The notes under the pieces are model-generated. The model saw only the letters and a list, made by a program, of their open reading frames with translations. It did not search any database and was not told the DNA's origin. The translations under genes and the position numbers were made by a program. DNA of 64,000 bases from Methylocystis sp. GTDB taxonomy: Bacteria > Pseudomonadota > Alphaproteobacteria > Rhizobiales > Beijerinckiaceae. The DNA lies in contig PERY01000011.1 of assembly GCA_002929055.1 (NCBI GenBank), positions 1 to 64,000 on the forward strand. Reading direction: 5' to 3'. Numbering within the stretch: the first letter of the stretch is position 1; every line of letters begins with the position of its first letter. Below, in pieces: positions 35,219 through 44,700 of the stretch.

Positions 35219-36520
35219 TCATTTGGTCAGATAGCTGTAGCCGGGCGTCAGCCCGCCGGGGGCCGGCACGTTGGTCGAGCCGTAGTCAGAGTTCAGCACA
35301 AGGTTGGGCCCCGCCATCAGCATCAGTCTGCGCGCGACGATGATCGTGAAAGCCGATTGCTGCGCAACGGGGCTGTTGGCGTCCACGACAAGGATCCCTT
35401 GCGGCATATAGATCGTGCCGAGAAGCAGGGGCGCATTGTTGCTCGTGAGCTTGTGGGTCTGGTACGGGGTCGCGGCCCGGTCTTCGAAGAACAGGATGCC
35501 GGCGAGCGGCCCGGTGACAGGCGCGGTCATCTTGATCGTGCTGTTGGCGGCGAACTGCAAGGTAGCCTTGACGCCCGTGAGATAGACGCCCGCATTGCTG
35601 GCGTTGAGCGTCGCTCCCCCGTCGACCGTCAGCGGACCGTCCTTCATGACATATTCGCCTGGCGACAGCGTGACGATCGCGCCATTGGTCGCCTTGAGGC
35701 CTCCGCAATAGGTTCCAGGCATTAACGTCACAGTGCCGCCGTCGATCACCTCGTTGGTGCGCGAGCAGCCGCCGACCGGCGGCGGCGGCCGCGAAGCGAG
35801 GGGGTCTGGAACAATCGGGCAGTCGTTTTGCGGCAAGGGGCTGAAGCTGGCCTGGATTCCAAGCGTGCCGCCCGCGGAGCATATCTGCCCCGCAGTGAGC
35901 TTCGAACTGCTCAGCGCCGTGATGCCGACAGGCGATTTGGAATTGGACTGCACCGCGCAGAACTGCGCCGTCACCTGCGCCTTCGACTCGAGGTAGAGGG
36001 TTGCGACGCCCAGCGCCGTCTGATCTAGCCCGAGAGCGCAAATTGGAAAGCCTTTGGTCCGCGCCGTGGACTGGACGCCGATCTTTATGGCGTTCCCGTA
36101 GAAGACGCGAAGCACGCGCGGCTCATAGAGCGCGGAGATATTCACCTGCACCGCGCTGTTGTTGTCGGTCAGCGTCGCCTTGATATCGATCGCGCGCAGG
36201 GGCTGGGTCGAACGTTGCAAGACCGCTCTCGCCGCGCTTTGCGCGATCGGTCCCAGATCGTAGGTTCCGCTGCGTGCAAGGCGCAGTTCACGCGCCGCTC
36301 GCAACGCGCCCGCGTCGGCCGCGGCCTGAAGCTGGCTCTTCAGATTGCTGACCGTCAAAAAGTCGAAGCCCGCGCCCGCTAGCGCGAGAAGAGGGAGAAC
36401 CGAAATCGAAAAGACGATTGCTACGCCGCCAGCCGTGTCCTCAAGGTAATCCCTGCTCCTGCGCAGGAGCGCTCGAACGCCACGCGCCGGCAGGCCGTCG
36501 TCGCCGTGCGCGCGCATCAA
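35219..36520 (-). CDS. TadG/TadE-like protein with Tad N-domain and beta-helix-like body
   Basis: The 433-residue protein begins with a basic segment and the putative Flp TadE/G motif: DTAGGVAIVFSISVLPLLALAGAGFDFLTVSNLKSQLQAAADAGAL, described in pieces. That is a transmembrane helix plus the A-A-D-A-A-A-L signature. The body contains short repeated beta units (DGGTVTLMPGTYCGG, NGAIVTLSPGEYV, DGGATLNASNAGVYLTG), suggesting a parallel beta-helix exposed in the periplasm or outside. Its start overlaps the upstream regulator stop by 4 bp (ATGA), so the two are coupled. It lies far from the main Tad locus. Function in pilus assembly or adhesion is an inference. Confidence 0.75.
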   Translation of the reverse strand: MMRAHGDDGLPARGVRALLRRSRDYLEDTAGGVAIVFSISVLPLLALAGAGFDFLTVSNLKSQLQAAADAGALRAARELRLARSGTYDLGPIAQSAARAVLQRSTQPLRAIDIKATLTDNNSAVQVNISALYEPRVLRVFYGNAIKIGVQSTARTKGFPICALGLDQTALGVATLYLESKAQVTAQFCAVQSNSKSPVGITALSSSKLTAGQICSAGGTLGIQASFSPLPQNDCPIVPDPLASRPPPPVGGCSRTNEVIDGGTVTLMPGTYCGGLKATNGAIVTLSPGEYVMKDGPLTVDGGATLNASNAGVYLTGVKATLQFAANSTIKMTAPVTGPLAGILFFEDRAATPYQTHKLTSNNAPLLLGTIYMPQGILVVDANSPVAQQSAFTIIVARRLMLMAGPNLVLNSDYGSTNVPAPGGLTPGYSYLTK

Positions 36521-37683
36521 GCTGCCTCATTTGAAGTCGCTTGAGGGGCCGGCTGAACGCGTCTCGCGGGCAGATAGATGTTCATGACGGCTCCCCCTTC
36601 CGGTCGATTTTCCATGATCAGTTCGCCCTGATGCAATTCGATGACGCAGCGGGCGAAGGACACGCCAATCCCCATGCCATGCCGCACACTCTCAAGAGAA
36701 ACCGGTGGCCGGGACTGTACGCCCCCGGTCGCCGGAGCCTTGGCCACGATCGCGGTCTTCAGGCCGCCATCGGATATAAGGCTCATCGTAATGTCGACCT
36801 CGGTCACGCCGGCGCCGCCGACCGCCGCCTGCACCAGATGCCTGATGGCCCGCGCAAGCCACATCAGGTCACAGGTCAGATAGAGGTTCGCACTCGGTTT
36901 GCCGACGAGCACTTCAACCGTCCCGGCTGCGGTCTGCGTGGGCACGCCCGATACGGCGGCGTCCATCAGCTTGCTGACGGGATATTCGTCCTCCGACAGC
37001 TTCGCTGAGCCCGAAGTCAACTGCGCATATTGCACGAGGTCGAGAAAATTGTCCTGAAGCTGCCGCGCGGCGGCGTCGATCTGCTCCGCATATGTAAGAT
37101 AACTCGGCGCTCCAATCGGTCCGTCGATCTCCTGCTTGATGCAATCGCAAAAACCGATGATCGCGCTCAAGGGCGTGCGCGACTCCAGCCGGATGAGGGA
37201 CAGGAGATTGTTGGTCAGCTTGAGCAGTTCGTCCGACCGGCTGCGCTCCCGGGTCAGTTCCGCCTCTATGCGCGTCGTGCGCAGGACGTAACGGAGCGCA
37301 TAGCTGAGCTGGCGCCAGTTGATCGGCTTGTTGATGAAGGAGTTCGCGCCAAGCTGGAAGGCCCGGTCGATCGAGGCGATGTCTTCGCGCCCGGTGAGCA
37401 TCACAACCGGAAGCTGAACGAAGCGCGGGTCGCTGCGAAGCCTTTCGAGCAGCCCGAACCCGTCGAGCTTCGGCATTTCAATGTCGAGCAGCACAAGGCT
37501 GAAGGACGATTGGCAGAGACGCTCCCAGGCGGCCTCTCCATCCTGAGCGGATTCCACTGTGGTCGAGGGCGTCGAGAGATGAACCTTGGCGAACTCGGCG
37601 AGGATCAAGTCGTCGTCAACAAAGAGAATCTTGGTCTCTTCGTCGAGAACGAAACTCCAGCGATCTCCAATTTTGCCTGACAC
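36517..37683 (-). CDS. Receiver domain fused to degenerate histidine-kinase-like domain
   Basis: The 388-residue protein has an N-terminal receiver with an intact acidic pocket (KILFVDDDLIL), phospho-acceptor Asp67 in LVLLDIEMPKLDGF, and conserved Lys119 in INKP. A helical linker leads to a HisKA-like segment whose H-box reads RLESRTPLSAIIGF. The expected His is Leu166. The ATP domain keeps a G2-like GMGIGVSFARCVIELHQGEL, but its N-box (HLVQAAVGGAG) lacks the Asn. It is therefore probably a response regulator with a pseudokinase output that may bind partners. It is translationally coupled to the TadG-like gene. It diverges from the EAL gene across 213 bp. Confidence 0.85.
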   Translation of the reverse strand: MSGKIGDRWSFVLDEETKILFVDDDLILAEFAKVHLSTPSTTVESAQDGEAAWERLCQSSFSLVLLDIEMPKLDGFGLLERLRSDPRFVQLPVVMLTGREDIASIDRAFQLGANSFINKPINWRQLSYALRYVLRTTRIEAELTRERSRSDELLKLTNNLLSLIRLESRTPLSAIIGFCDCIKQEIDGPIGAPSYLTYAEQIDAAARQLQDNFLDLVQYAQLTSGSAKLSEDEYPVSKLMDAAVSGVPTQTAAGTVEVLVGKPSANLYLTCDLMWLARAIRHLVQAAVGGAGVTEVDITMSLISDGGLKTAIVAKAPATGGVQSRPPVSLESVRHGMGIGVSFARCVIELHQGELIMENRPEGGAVMNIYLPARRVQPAPQATSNEAA

Positions 37684-37896
37684 ATCCAGCTCCGCGTGAT
37701 CGACGAAGCTATAGCGCCGGCGCCTTTAAGATTACGTTATTTGACTATGTTTGATTGCCCTAACGGTGAACTACTACGATCGGTTGAGTGTCGAGCCAAA
37801 ACAATAGCTAAGCAAACAGCCGAGGGAATTCATATTCTGTTAAGCACCACAGGAAAACAGCACAGTTTTCGTTTGCCTTAAGGCGCTCTCAGCGCA

Positions 37897-38751
37897 ATGC
37901 TATCAATTGCAACTAAAGCGCGAGACATGTTCATCATGCCCCAGATGCTCCCGCCGACGACCCATGAGCGCGAAGACCTTGCACGGGATTTACATGATGC
38001 GATTCAAGAGGGTGGCCTTCATCTAAACTATCAACCGGTCTTCGACTCCCGCTCGGAAAGGATACTGGGCGTGGAGGCGCTCTGCCGGTGGCGGCATCCC
38101 AGTCGTGGCGACATTCCGCCGCTGACCTTCATCCCTCTCGCGGAAGACAAGGGACTGATCTCGGCGCTTGGCGATTTCGTAATCCGGCAGGCCTGCATCG
38201 ACGCTCTGGACTGGCCGGGCGTAATGGTCGCAGTCAACGTCTCGCCGCAGCAGTTTCAGAAGCCGGAATTCGTCGAACGCATTCGACACATCCTGCTCGA
38301 GACCGGTCTGGCGCCCAGCAGGCTGGAGCTGGAAATCACCGAGAACCTCCTCATCGAAGACATCGAGGACGCAAGGACCAAGATGCAGGCGCTGCAGAGC
38401 GACGGAATTCGCTTTGCCCTCGACGACTTCGGCTCGGGATATTCGAGCTTGAACTATCTTCTCTCCCTGCCATTCGACAAGCTCAAGGTTGACCGGAGCT
38501 TCGTGCTCAGGCTGGAGGGTGGCGCGGCGAGCGTTGCAATCATTCACGCGATCGTCAGCATCGGCCGCGCGCTCGGCATGCATGTCACGGCGGAAGGAAT
38601 CGAAACCGCCGAGCAACAGCAGTTCCTGCGGGTCGCCGGCGTCCACTCCTTCCAGGGATTCAGGTTCAGCCGTCCTGTGCCATCGGAAATCATCTCGCGA
38701 ATGGTCGGTGAAGAACGACAATTCGCCAAGCTGAGCATGCACGCGAAATAA
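37897..38751 (+). CDS. EAL-domain cyclic-di-GMP phosphodiesterase
   Basis: The 284-residue protein is a single EAL domain of about 240 residues after a short N-terminus. All catalytic residues are present: LGVEALCRW (EAL), VAVNVSPQQF (Asn), LELEITEN (Glu), FALDDFGSGYSSL (Asp-Asp), KLKVDRSF (Lys), VTAEGIET (Glu) and VHSFQGFRFSRP (Gln). It should hydrolyse c-di-GMP to pGpG in the cytoplasm. There is no sensor domain or membrane segment. It lies next to the NfrB-like synthase and diverges from the receiver/pseudokinase gene, so it may locally tune polysaccharide secretion. Confidence 0.9.
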   Translation: MLSIATKARDMFIMPQMLPPTTHEREDLARDLHDAIQEGGLHLNYQPVFDSRSERILGVEALCRWRHPSRGDIPPLTFIPLAEDKGLISALGDFVIRQACIDALDWPGVMVAVNVSPQQFQKPEFVERIRHILLETGLAPSRLELEITENLLIEDIEDARTKMQALQSDGIRFALDDFGSGYSSLNYLLSLPFDKLKVDRSFVLRLEGGAASVAIIHAIVSIGRALGMHVTAEGIETAEQQQFLRVAGVHSFQGFRFSRPVPSEIISRMVGEERQFAKLSMHAK

Positions 38752-38766
38752 GCTGTGGAGCTCGCG

Positions 38767-40227
38767 CTACGCCTGCTCCAGCGCGCGCGTCGCTCCTTTC
38801 GGGATCGTGTGCTGTGTCTTGTCCCAGGACAAAGGCTGCTTCTCGATCCTGTGGCGCCAGTAGAAGATGTAAAGCGCCCGAAGCGCGGCGCAAAAGTTGA
38901 GGCAGTTCGAAAAGACGACGCGAGGGGCGGCCATCAACCCTTGCGCGATGCCGTATACATGGGTCGTAAAGATCGTGCGCTGAAGGAGCCGGTTGGCCAG
39001 CAGCACGACGTTGATCAGGAACACCGTCTGCAGAACGGGGTGCAGCAGGACATAAGCTGCAATGCGCCAGTCGTCGCTGACCGTGGTGAGGATAGCGATC
39101 AAAACGGCGTTGAAGGTCAGAAAGTAGCCGGTGATCGCAATCAGCCCTGACGCAATGCCCTTCCGGTCGCGCAGAAAGAATATCCTCTCCAGCAAGTTGT
39201 CGCCCCAGCCGAGGTTGTTCGCGCCCTGGAAGCCGATACCGAGAATCCAGCGCGCTCTTTGGCGGTAGGCGGCGCGGAAGTCGTCCGGAAAATATTCTCG
39301 CGTCGCGATCGCCAGACGCTGCTCGATACGCGTCAGCGTCGCCGAACCCTCGGGGATGTCGAGCGTGAAGGACGCATCGTTCCGGATGAAGGCGGACCGC
39401 AGTCCGAGTTTCTTGATCCTGAAGGCGACGTCGTAGTCTTCGGTCAACGCCGCCGGATCGAAAACCTCTTCCGCGCGATCTTCGCTCAGAGCCTTGATGG
39501 CGCGCCTGCTGAAGCAGGCGGCGACGCCTGCACATGGGATGAAACCCGTCAGCCGCTCGCGGACCACGAGATCCTTGTTATGGAATTCCGCGAACTCGTC
39601 CATGTAGGAGCCGGCGACCATGTGGGTCAGCGACCGGCTGAAGGAGAAGACGGGAAGCTGAATGAAGTCCGTCTCGTCCAGAAGCGCATTGAAGAGCGCG
39701 AACTCCAGCGGATGGACGACATCCTCGCTGTCATGCAGCGCGCAGCCGACAAATTCGACTCCATGACCCTTCTCATACTCCGCAATGTGCCTCAGCACTC
39801 CGTTCAGGCAGTCGGCCTTGGTCGTGGGGCCATTCCTTGGGCCTACGACGAGCTTGACGTTGTAGGGATAATCCGCCGCCGCCCGCAACACTTCCTTCTG
39901 GGTGGCCAGATCATTTGGATAGGCGCCGACGAAGAAGACGACATAGGGCGTGTGAATGACATTGGCTTTCAGCATGGCGTAGATCACGTCATGCTCGTGC
40001 CATGCCGGAACCATCACGGCGATCGGGCGCATCGGCATGGAACGCAGACGCTCCTCGGGGATAGCCGGATGCCGGTTCGCTTCCAGCCCGAAAAGCCTCA
40101 TGGACCAGAAGACGACATCCACGAAAACATCATCGAGGCTGTAAACTATTATGGTCACGCCGGTGATGAGGAACAGCACAGCCACCGCATCTACGTAAGC
40201 GATTACAGCATCCGTCATGTCGTACAT
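38767..40227 (-). CDS. NfrB-like membrane glycosyltransferase (family 2) without MshEN domain
   Basis: Starting at ATG 40227 (MYDMTDAVIAYVDAVAV), the product has 486 residues. An N-terminal membrane helix is followed by a GT2 catalytic domain with VMVPAWHEHDVIYAML, the D-x-D region LHDSEDVVHPLEF, ALTEDYDVAF (acidic base) and YRQRARWILGI (Q-x-x-R-W of processive synthases). Three to four C-terminal helices follow. It resembles the GT half of Escherichia coli NfrB. The C-terminal MshEN c-di-GMP-binding domain of NfrB appears to be missing, as the gene ends after the membrane helices. It is downstream of wecB (16-bp gap) and opposite nfrA, matching a polysaccharide secretion locus. Confidence 0.85.
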   Translation of the reverse strand: MYDMTDAVIAYVDAVAVLFLITGVTIIVYSLDDVFVDVVFWSMRLFGLEANRHPAIPEERLRSMPMRPIAVMVPAWHEHDVIYAMLKANVIHTPYVVFFVGAYPNDLATQKEVLRAAADYPYNVKLVVGPRNGPTTKADCLNGVLRHIAEYEKGHGVEFVGCALHDSEDVVHPLEFALFNALLDETDFIQLPVFSFSRSLTHMVAGSYMDEFAEFHNKDLVVRERLTGFIPCAGVAACFSRRAIKALSEDRAEEVFDPAALTEDYDVAFRIKKLGLRSAFIRNDASFTLDIPEGSATLTRIEQRLAIATREYFPDDFRAAYRQRARWILGIGFQGANNLGWGDNLLERIFFLRDRKGIASGLIAITGYFLTFNAVLIAILTTVSDDWRIAAYVLLHPVLQTVFLINVVLLANRLLQRTIFTTHVYGIAQGLMAAPRVVFSNCLNFCAALRALYIFYWRHRIEKQPLSWDKTQHTIPKGATRALEQA

Positions 40228-40243
40228 TGAATAGCCCCCCGGC

Positions 40244-41434
40244 TCAGTTTGGAACGAAATTGAGTGCGCGCGCCTCGTGCCCGACCAGCCGGGCGCGCAT
40301 CTCACCGACAATTCTCTCCGCCGCCCGGCCGTCGCCATAAGGAAAGACGGGGACCGCCATGCGAGCGTAATGACGCGAATCGCAGTGAAGCTCAGAGATG
40401 GCGTCCAGCACTGCGATGGAGTCCGTGCCGATGATGCGCACGGCTCCGGCGTCGACCGCCTCCGGACGCTCGGTCGCGTCTCTGAGCACGAGCACCGGCT
40501 TGCCGAGCGCCGGCGCCTCCTCCTGCAAACCGCCGCTGTCCGTCACGACGATCCAGCAGCGCTGCATCGCAGCCACAAGGTCCGTATAGCCTAGAGCGTC
40601 GGTGACGGTGATGCGGGGGTGGCCGCCGAGGATTCTCTTTGCGGGCTCATGCGCCTTTGGATTGGGATGGGTGAGAAAGAAGAGCCCGAGGTCGTCATAG
40701 GTGTCGACGGCGGCGCGCAAGCCGGTCAACGCATCCTCGAGAGGCGCGCCGAAGCTTTCCCGGCGGTGGGCCGTGGACAGGATCACGCGCGGCTGGTCGG
40801 GAAAGCCGGGAGGCGCGGGCAGTTCGCGCGACGCGGTCTGCAGCAGCGCGTCGATCACCGTATTGCCGGTGACGAGACAGTTTCCCGGATCGACGCCCTC
40901 GCGCAGCAAATTGTCACGGGAGCGCTCGGTCGGCGCACAGTGAAGAGCGGAGGTCAGGCCGGCGATACGACGATTGAGCTCTTCCGGGAAAGGCTCGTCC
41001 ATATTCCCGGTGCGCAGCCCGGCCTCGACATGAATGAAGGGCACGCGGTTGTGGAAGGTTGCCAGCGACGCGGCCGCAACCGAACTCGTATCGCCCTGCC
41101 CCACGACGCAGATGGGCCGGATGAGTTCAATCAGCCTGTCGATCTCCATGATCGCCTTGCCAAAGAGTTCGTTGAGGGAACCGCTGCTGCGGTCGATCAC
41201 CAGCGCCCGGTTCGGCGTCACTCCGAATTCCTTCAGCGGCGCTTCTACGAGATGGGCGTGCTGTCCGGTCGTCACGACATAGGGAACGGCCCAGTCCGAC
41301 GCCTGTAGCGCCTGGATGACCGGGGCCATCTTGATGGCTTCGGGACGCGTTCCGACGACGCAGAGGCATCGCGCCCGGCGAGGCTCAAGTAAAAACTCAG
41401 CCGCGAAGCACGGGTCTTCTGGTGAATATGCCAT
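40244..41434 (-). CDS. wecB: UDP-N-acetylglucosamine 2-epimerase (non-hydrolysing)
   Basis: The 396-residue cytoplasmic enzyme converts UDP-GlcNAc to UDP-ManNAc. Features: LCVVGTRPEAIKMAPVIQAL at the N-terminus, TTGQHAHLVEAPLKEFGV, VVGQGDTSSVAAASLATF, and IHVEAGLRTGNMDEPFPEELNRR (catalytic His/Glu region), split for description. STAHRRESFG, VTDSGGLQEEAPALGKPVLVLR and ERPEAVDAG follow near the C-terminus. The start at 41434 (MAYSPEDPCF) is favoured. It is the middle gene of a leftward trio: small membrane protein, wecB, nfrB-like. In E. coli, WecB is the NfrC needed for phage N4 adsorption, which supports the NfrA/NfrB assignment here. Confidence 0.94.
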   Translation of the reverse strand: MAYSPEDPCFAAEFLLEPRRARCLCVVGTRPEAIKMAPVIQALQASDWAVPYVVTTGQHAHLVEAPLKEFGVTPNRALVIDRSSGSLNELFGKAIMEIDRLIELIRPICVVGQGDTSSVAAASLATFHNRVPFIHVEAGLRTGNMDEPFPEELNRRIAGLTSALHCAPTERSRDNLLREGVDPGNCLVTGNTVIDALLQTASRELPAPPGFPDQPRVILSTAHRRESFGAPLEDALTGLRAAVDTYDDLGLFFLTHPNPKAHEPAKRILGGHPRITVTDALGYTDLVAAMQRCWIVVTDSGGLQEEAPALGKPVLVLRDATERPEAVDAGAVRIIGTDSIAVLDAISELHCDSRHYARMAVPVFPYGDGRAAERIVGEMRARLVGHEARALNFVPN

Positions 41435-41503
41435 ATTACTCACTCTGTTACGCTTACGCCCACTCAACTTGAGCATTGTTATAATATAAATCCACTTTGG
41501 TGT

Positions 41504-41662
41504 CTATTGTCTGCCAATATCGAATGCAATCTTGATGAACGATAAGCTCAGACCTAGCAATAACATAAACGAAGCTGCAGCTGGACCGACAAAAAATCCG
41601 GCTGCAAAGGCCAAGACACAGGTCATAATGAACATAACTGTCAGAATAAACAACACTCTCAT
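41504..41662 (-). CDS. 52-aa membrane protein upstream of wecB
   Basis: A 52-codon frame begins at ATG 41662 behind GAGGA (6 nt spacing) and ends at TAG 41504-41506. The product is MRVLFILTVMFIMTCVLAFA, then AGFFVGPAAASFMLLLGL and SLSFIKIAFDIGRQ. It has two hydrophobic helices and a short basic tail. The sequence is much less GC-rich than its neighbours. It lies 69 bp upstream of wecB on the same strand and probably opens that operon. I do not recognise its family. Its strong ribosome-binding site and perfect membrane-protein design make it a credible gene too short for usual cut-offs. Confidence 0.65.
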   Translation of the reverse strand: MRVLFILTVMFIMTCVLAFAAGFFVGPAAASFMLLLGLSLSFIKIAFDIGRQ

Positions 41663-41755
41663 TGGATTTTCCTCGATGTTGCACTTTTGCTCTATTGAAA
41701 GTAATGCAGCTTCGGTATCAATTTGTCAGCACATTGATGCGATAAAGGTTATTCA

Positions 41756-44700
41756 GTGAAACAGCTAAGCTATATTTGGCCGGCAGGCCGGAGATCTTCA
41801 GCGGAGTCGATGATGAGCGGCTTACTTCGGACAGCGGCGGCCTCGGCGATTCTCTTGCAGATGGTCGCCACCCCGCTCGCGCCAGCGGCCGCGCAGCCGA
41901 AGGCGCCGCTCGCAGAAGGTCCGCAGCCCGGTGGGCCCGGCTTCGAGGAGTTGGCTTATGCCTATGATCGGCTTGCGAAGGGCGATCTGGACGGCGCGAT
42001 AAGATTCGCCCGCCGCGCCCGTGAATTGTCGCCGGACGCCGAAGCGCCCGTGCGCGTCCTTGCGGACGCTCTGTCGAAAGCGGGGCAGGACAAAGAGGCG
42101 CTCGACGTCGCTAACGCCTATGCATCGTCACACAAGCCGTCGAGCCAATTGCTCGCGCAGCGCGGCTATCTGCGCAGCCGTCTCAAGGATGAGGCGGGCG
42201 CCGAATCGGATCTTCGCAGCGCACGGCAATCCGGGGGGTTGAGCAAGGAACAGGACACGGCCGCGGCAGCCTCGCTTTTCGATCTCGCGCTGTCGCCGGC
42301 CTACAGAAACGTTCAGCTCGGGAAATTCGAGGAGGCCATCGTCGCCGCCGAGAAGGCGCGCAAGCTCGATCCCGACGCCGAAGCGCCTGTTCGCATTATC
42401 GTCGAAGCCTACAGCCGGATGGGCAGGACGCAACAGGCGCTCGCCGAAGCGGACCGCTACATCGCCGACCACAAGGCGAGCGGGAAGCTCTACGCGCAGC
42501 GCGGCTATCTGCGCCGCGCGACGAAGGACGTGAAAGGCGCGCAGGAGGATTTTGAAACCGCACTCGCGACGAACGACAACGACGAAAGCGATACGGGAAG
42601 AATGCGCGACGCCCTCGGCGAGGCGAAGAAGGCCGGAAGTCCAGGCTACGCCGAGATCGAGCGCGCGTACAAGGCGATCGAAATCGGCGATTTCAGCAAG
42701 GCCGCCGATGCGGCGCGGGAAGCGCGGTCGAAAGACCCGAAGGCGGAGGCGCCCGTGCTCATACTGATGAGCGCGCTCAATCGACTGAAGCAGCCGCAGG
42801 CGGCCATCGACGAAGCGAATCGCTTCATCTCCGGGAATCAGCCGAGCGCTGCGCTTCTCGCGCAGCGGGGCTACCTGCGCCGCGCAACGAAGGATTTGAA
42901 AGGCGCCGCCGAAGATTTCAAGGCCGCTCTGGCGCGCCAGGGATTGCCGCCCGCGCAGGAGAAGCGAATCCGGCTGGCCCTCTCCGAAGCGGAGCGCGCC
43001 CAGAACCCTGGAGCCGCACCAGCCAGCGCGCCGGCGCAAGCGGAGCCGACCGCCTCGCCGCTCGATCAGGCGTTGAACCGCGCCTATGAGGCCTATAACG
43101 CCGGCGACATGAGGGACGCCCTTCTCGCCGCCCGCGAGGCCGCGTCGCTCGATCCCAAAGCGGAGCAACCCCCGCTCATCGCAATGAATGCGCTGACGCG
43201 CCTTGGCCGCAAGGGTGAGGCGCTCGCGGAAGCAAACCGCTTCCTGTCGAGGAACAAAAGCGCCGACGTGTATGCGCAACGCGGCTTTCTGCGGCGCCAG
43301 ACAAAGGACGTCAGCGGCGCCATAGCGGATTTCAGCGAGGCGCTGAAGCTCGGGACTCTGAAAGGCAAGCAACGGACGGTCGTCGCTGAGGCGCTGAACG
43401 AGGCGCGCTACTTCATCGTTGCGGACAAGGCCTTCAAGGCTTCCGCCGCGCGCGATTGGCCGGCGGCGCTGCGCTATTCACGGCAGGCTCAGGCGCTCGG
43501 CCGCGCCGATGAAGCGATGTATCGCGTGACCATCGAAGCGCTGGCGCAACTCGGTCGCGTGGACGATGCGCTGCAAGCCTCGAACGCGCTCATCGCAAAT
43601 GGCAAGGCGAGCGGACAGGCCTATGCGCAGCGCGGCTATCTGCACGCCCGCATGGAAGACCACGCCGGCGCAGTCTCGGACTTCTCCACGGCGCTGGCCA
43701 AAGGCGGCCTGCCGCCGCAGCAGCGGCTGTCGGTCGCGCGGGGCCTCTCATTCGAGAAAGCGAAGCTTTACGAAGCGAATGGCGAGCCGGAGCGCGCACT
43801 CGCCGAACTCGGGAATTTCTGCCGAGCCTATCCTCATGACGCGGAAGGCTGGTCGACGCTGGGGCAGTTCCATCATCGCTACGGCCATCACGCTCGGGCG
43901 GTGGCGGCTTATGAAAACAGCCTCGCCATCGAGCGCCGGGGCGAAGTTCTGCTCAACGCCGGCTACGCCAGCGTCTATGTGAACCGCGCGCAGGAATCGA
44001 AATATTTTCGTGAGGCGATCGACCGCTGGTCGAGCGATCCTTCGCTGAAGCTGCGGCCCGCCCTCGACGAGGAAGTCGTGCGGACGCAAATCACCGACGC
44101 GGAATGGAGCGTGCGCACCAATGTCGTCTTCGGCGCCATCGTCGATCGCTCGAAGCGCTGGGGCGGACACCAGATTCAGCCGAGCTTCGAGACCGCGATG
44201 CGTTTCGACGGCCGCTATCTTCCTTACCTTTTCGGCCTCGAGACCTTCGTCGGCGGCTTCTGGTCGCAGGACCAGACCCGCTTCACTGAAGCCTTCTCGC
44301 GCATCGGCCTGCGCGTGCGGCCCTTCGACGGCGTTGATTTCAGCATCAGCGGCGAATATCAGCACCATTTCGCCGGAGGGCCGCCCAATCAGTTCGCGCT
44401 CTCCTGGGGTTATGGCTATGGCGGCTTCGCCTATTCGAGCACGCCGAGCGCGGCGGCTCAGGGCGCTACGCAGCCGACGATGATGGCCTATCCGTTCCAG
44501 TCCGGCTGGCAGCCGCTGACGAGCTTTGCGACTTACGGAACCTTCCGCACGGGCGAGAGTCGCTATCTCCAAAATGCGACCGGACTTCTCGGCTACGCTT
44601 ATTGGAGCCGGAATCCGCGATTCGTGATAGGCCCCACGGCGATGGCGATGGCTTCCTATGACAGCGCGGACCGGCGGCGCTCGGCCTTTGGCGTCGGTCC

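Noticed and set aside
37696-37881. 61-codon frame in the receiver-EAL gap
   Set aside because: GTG start with no ribosome-binding site, low-quality codon use, AT-rich promoter-like DNA.
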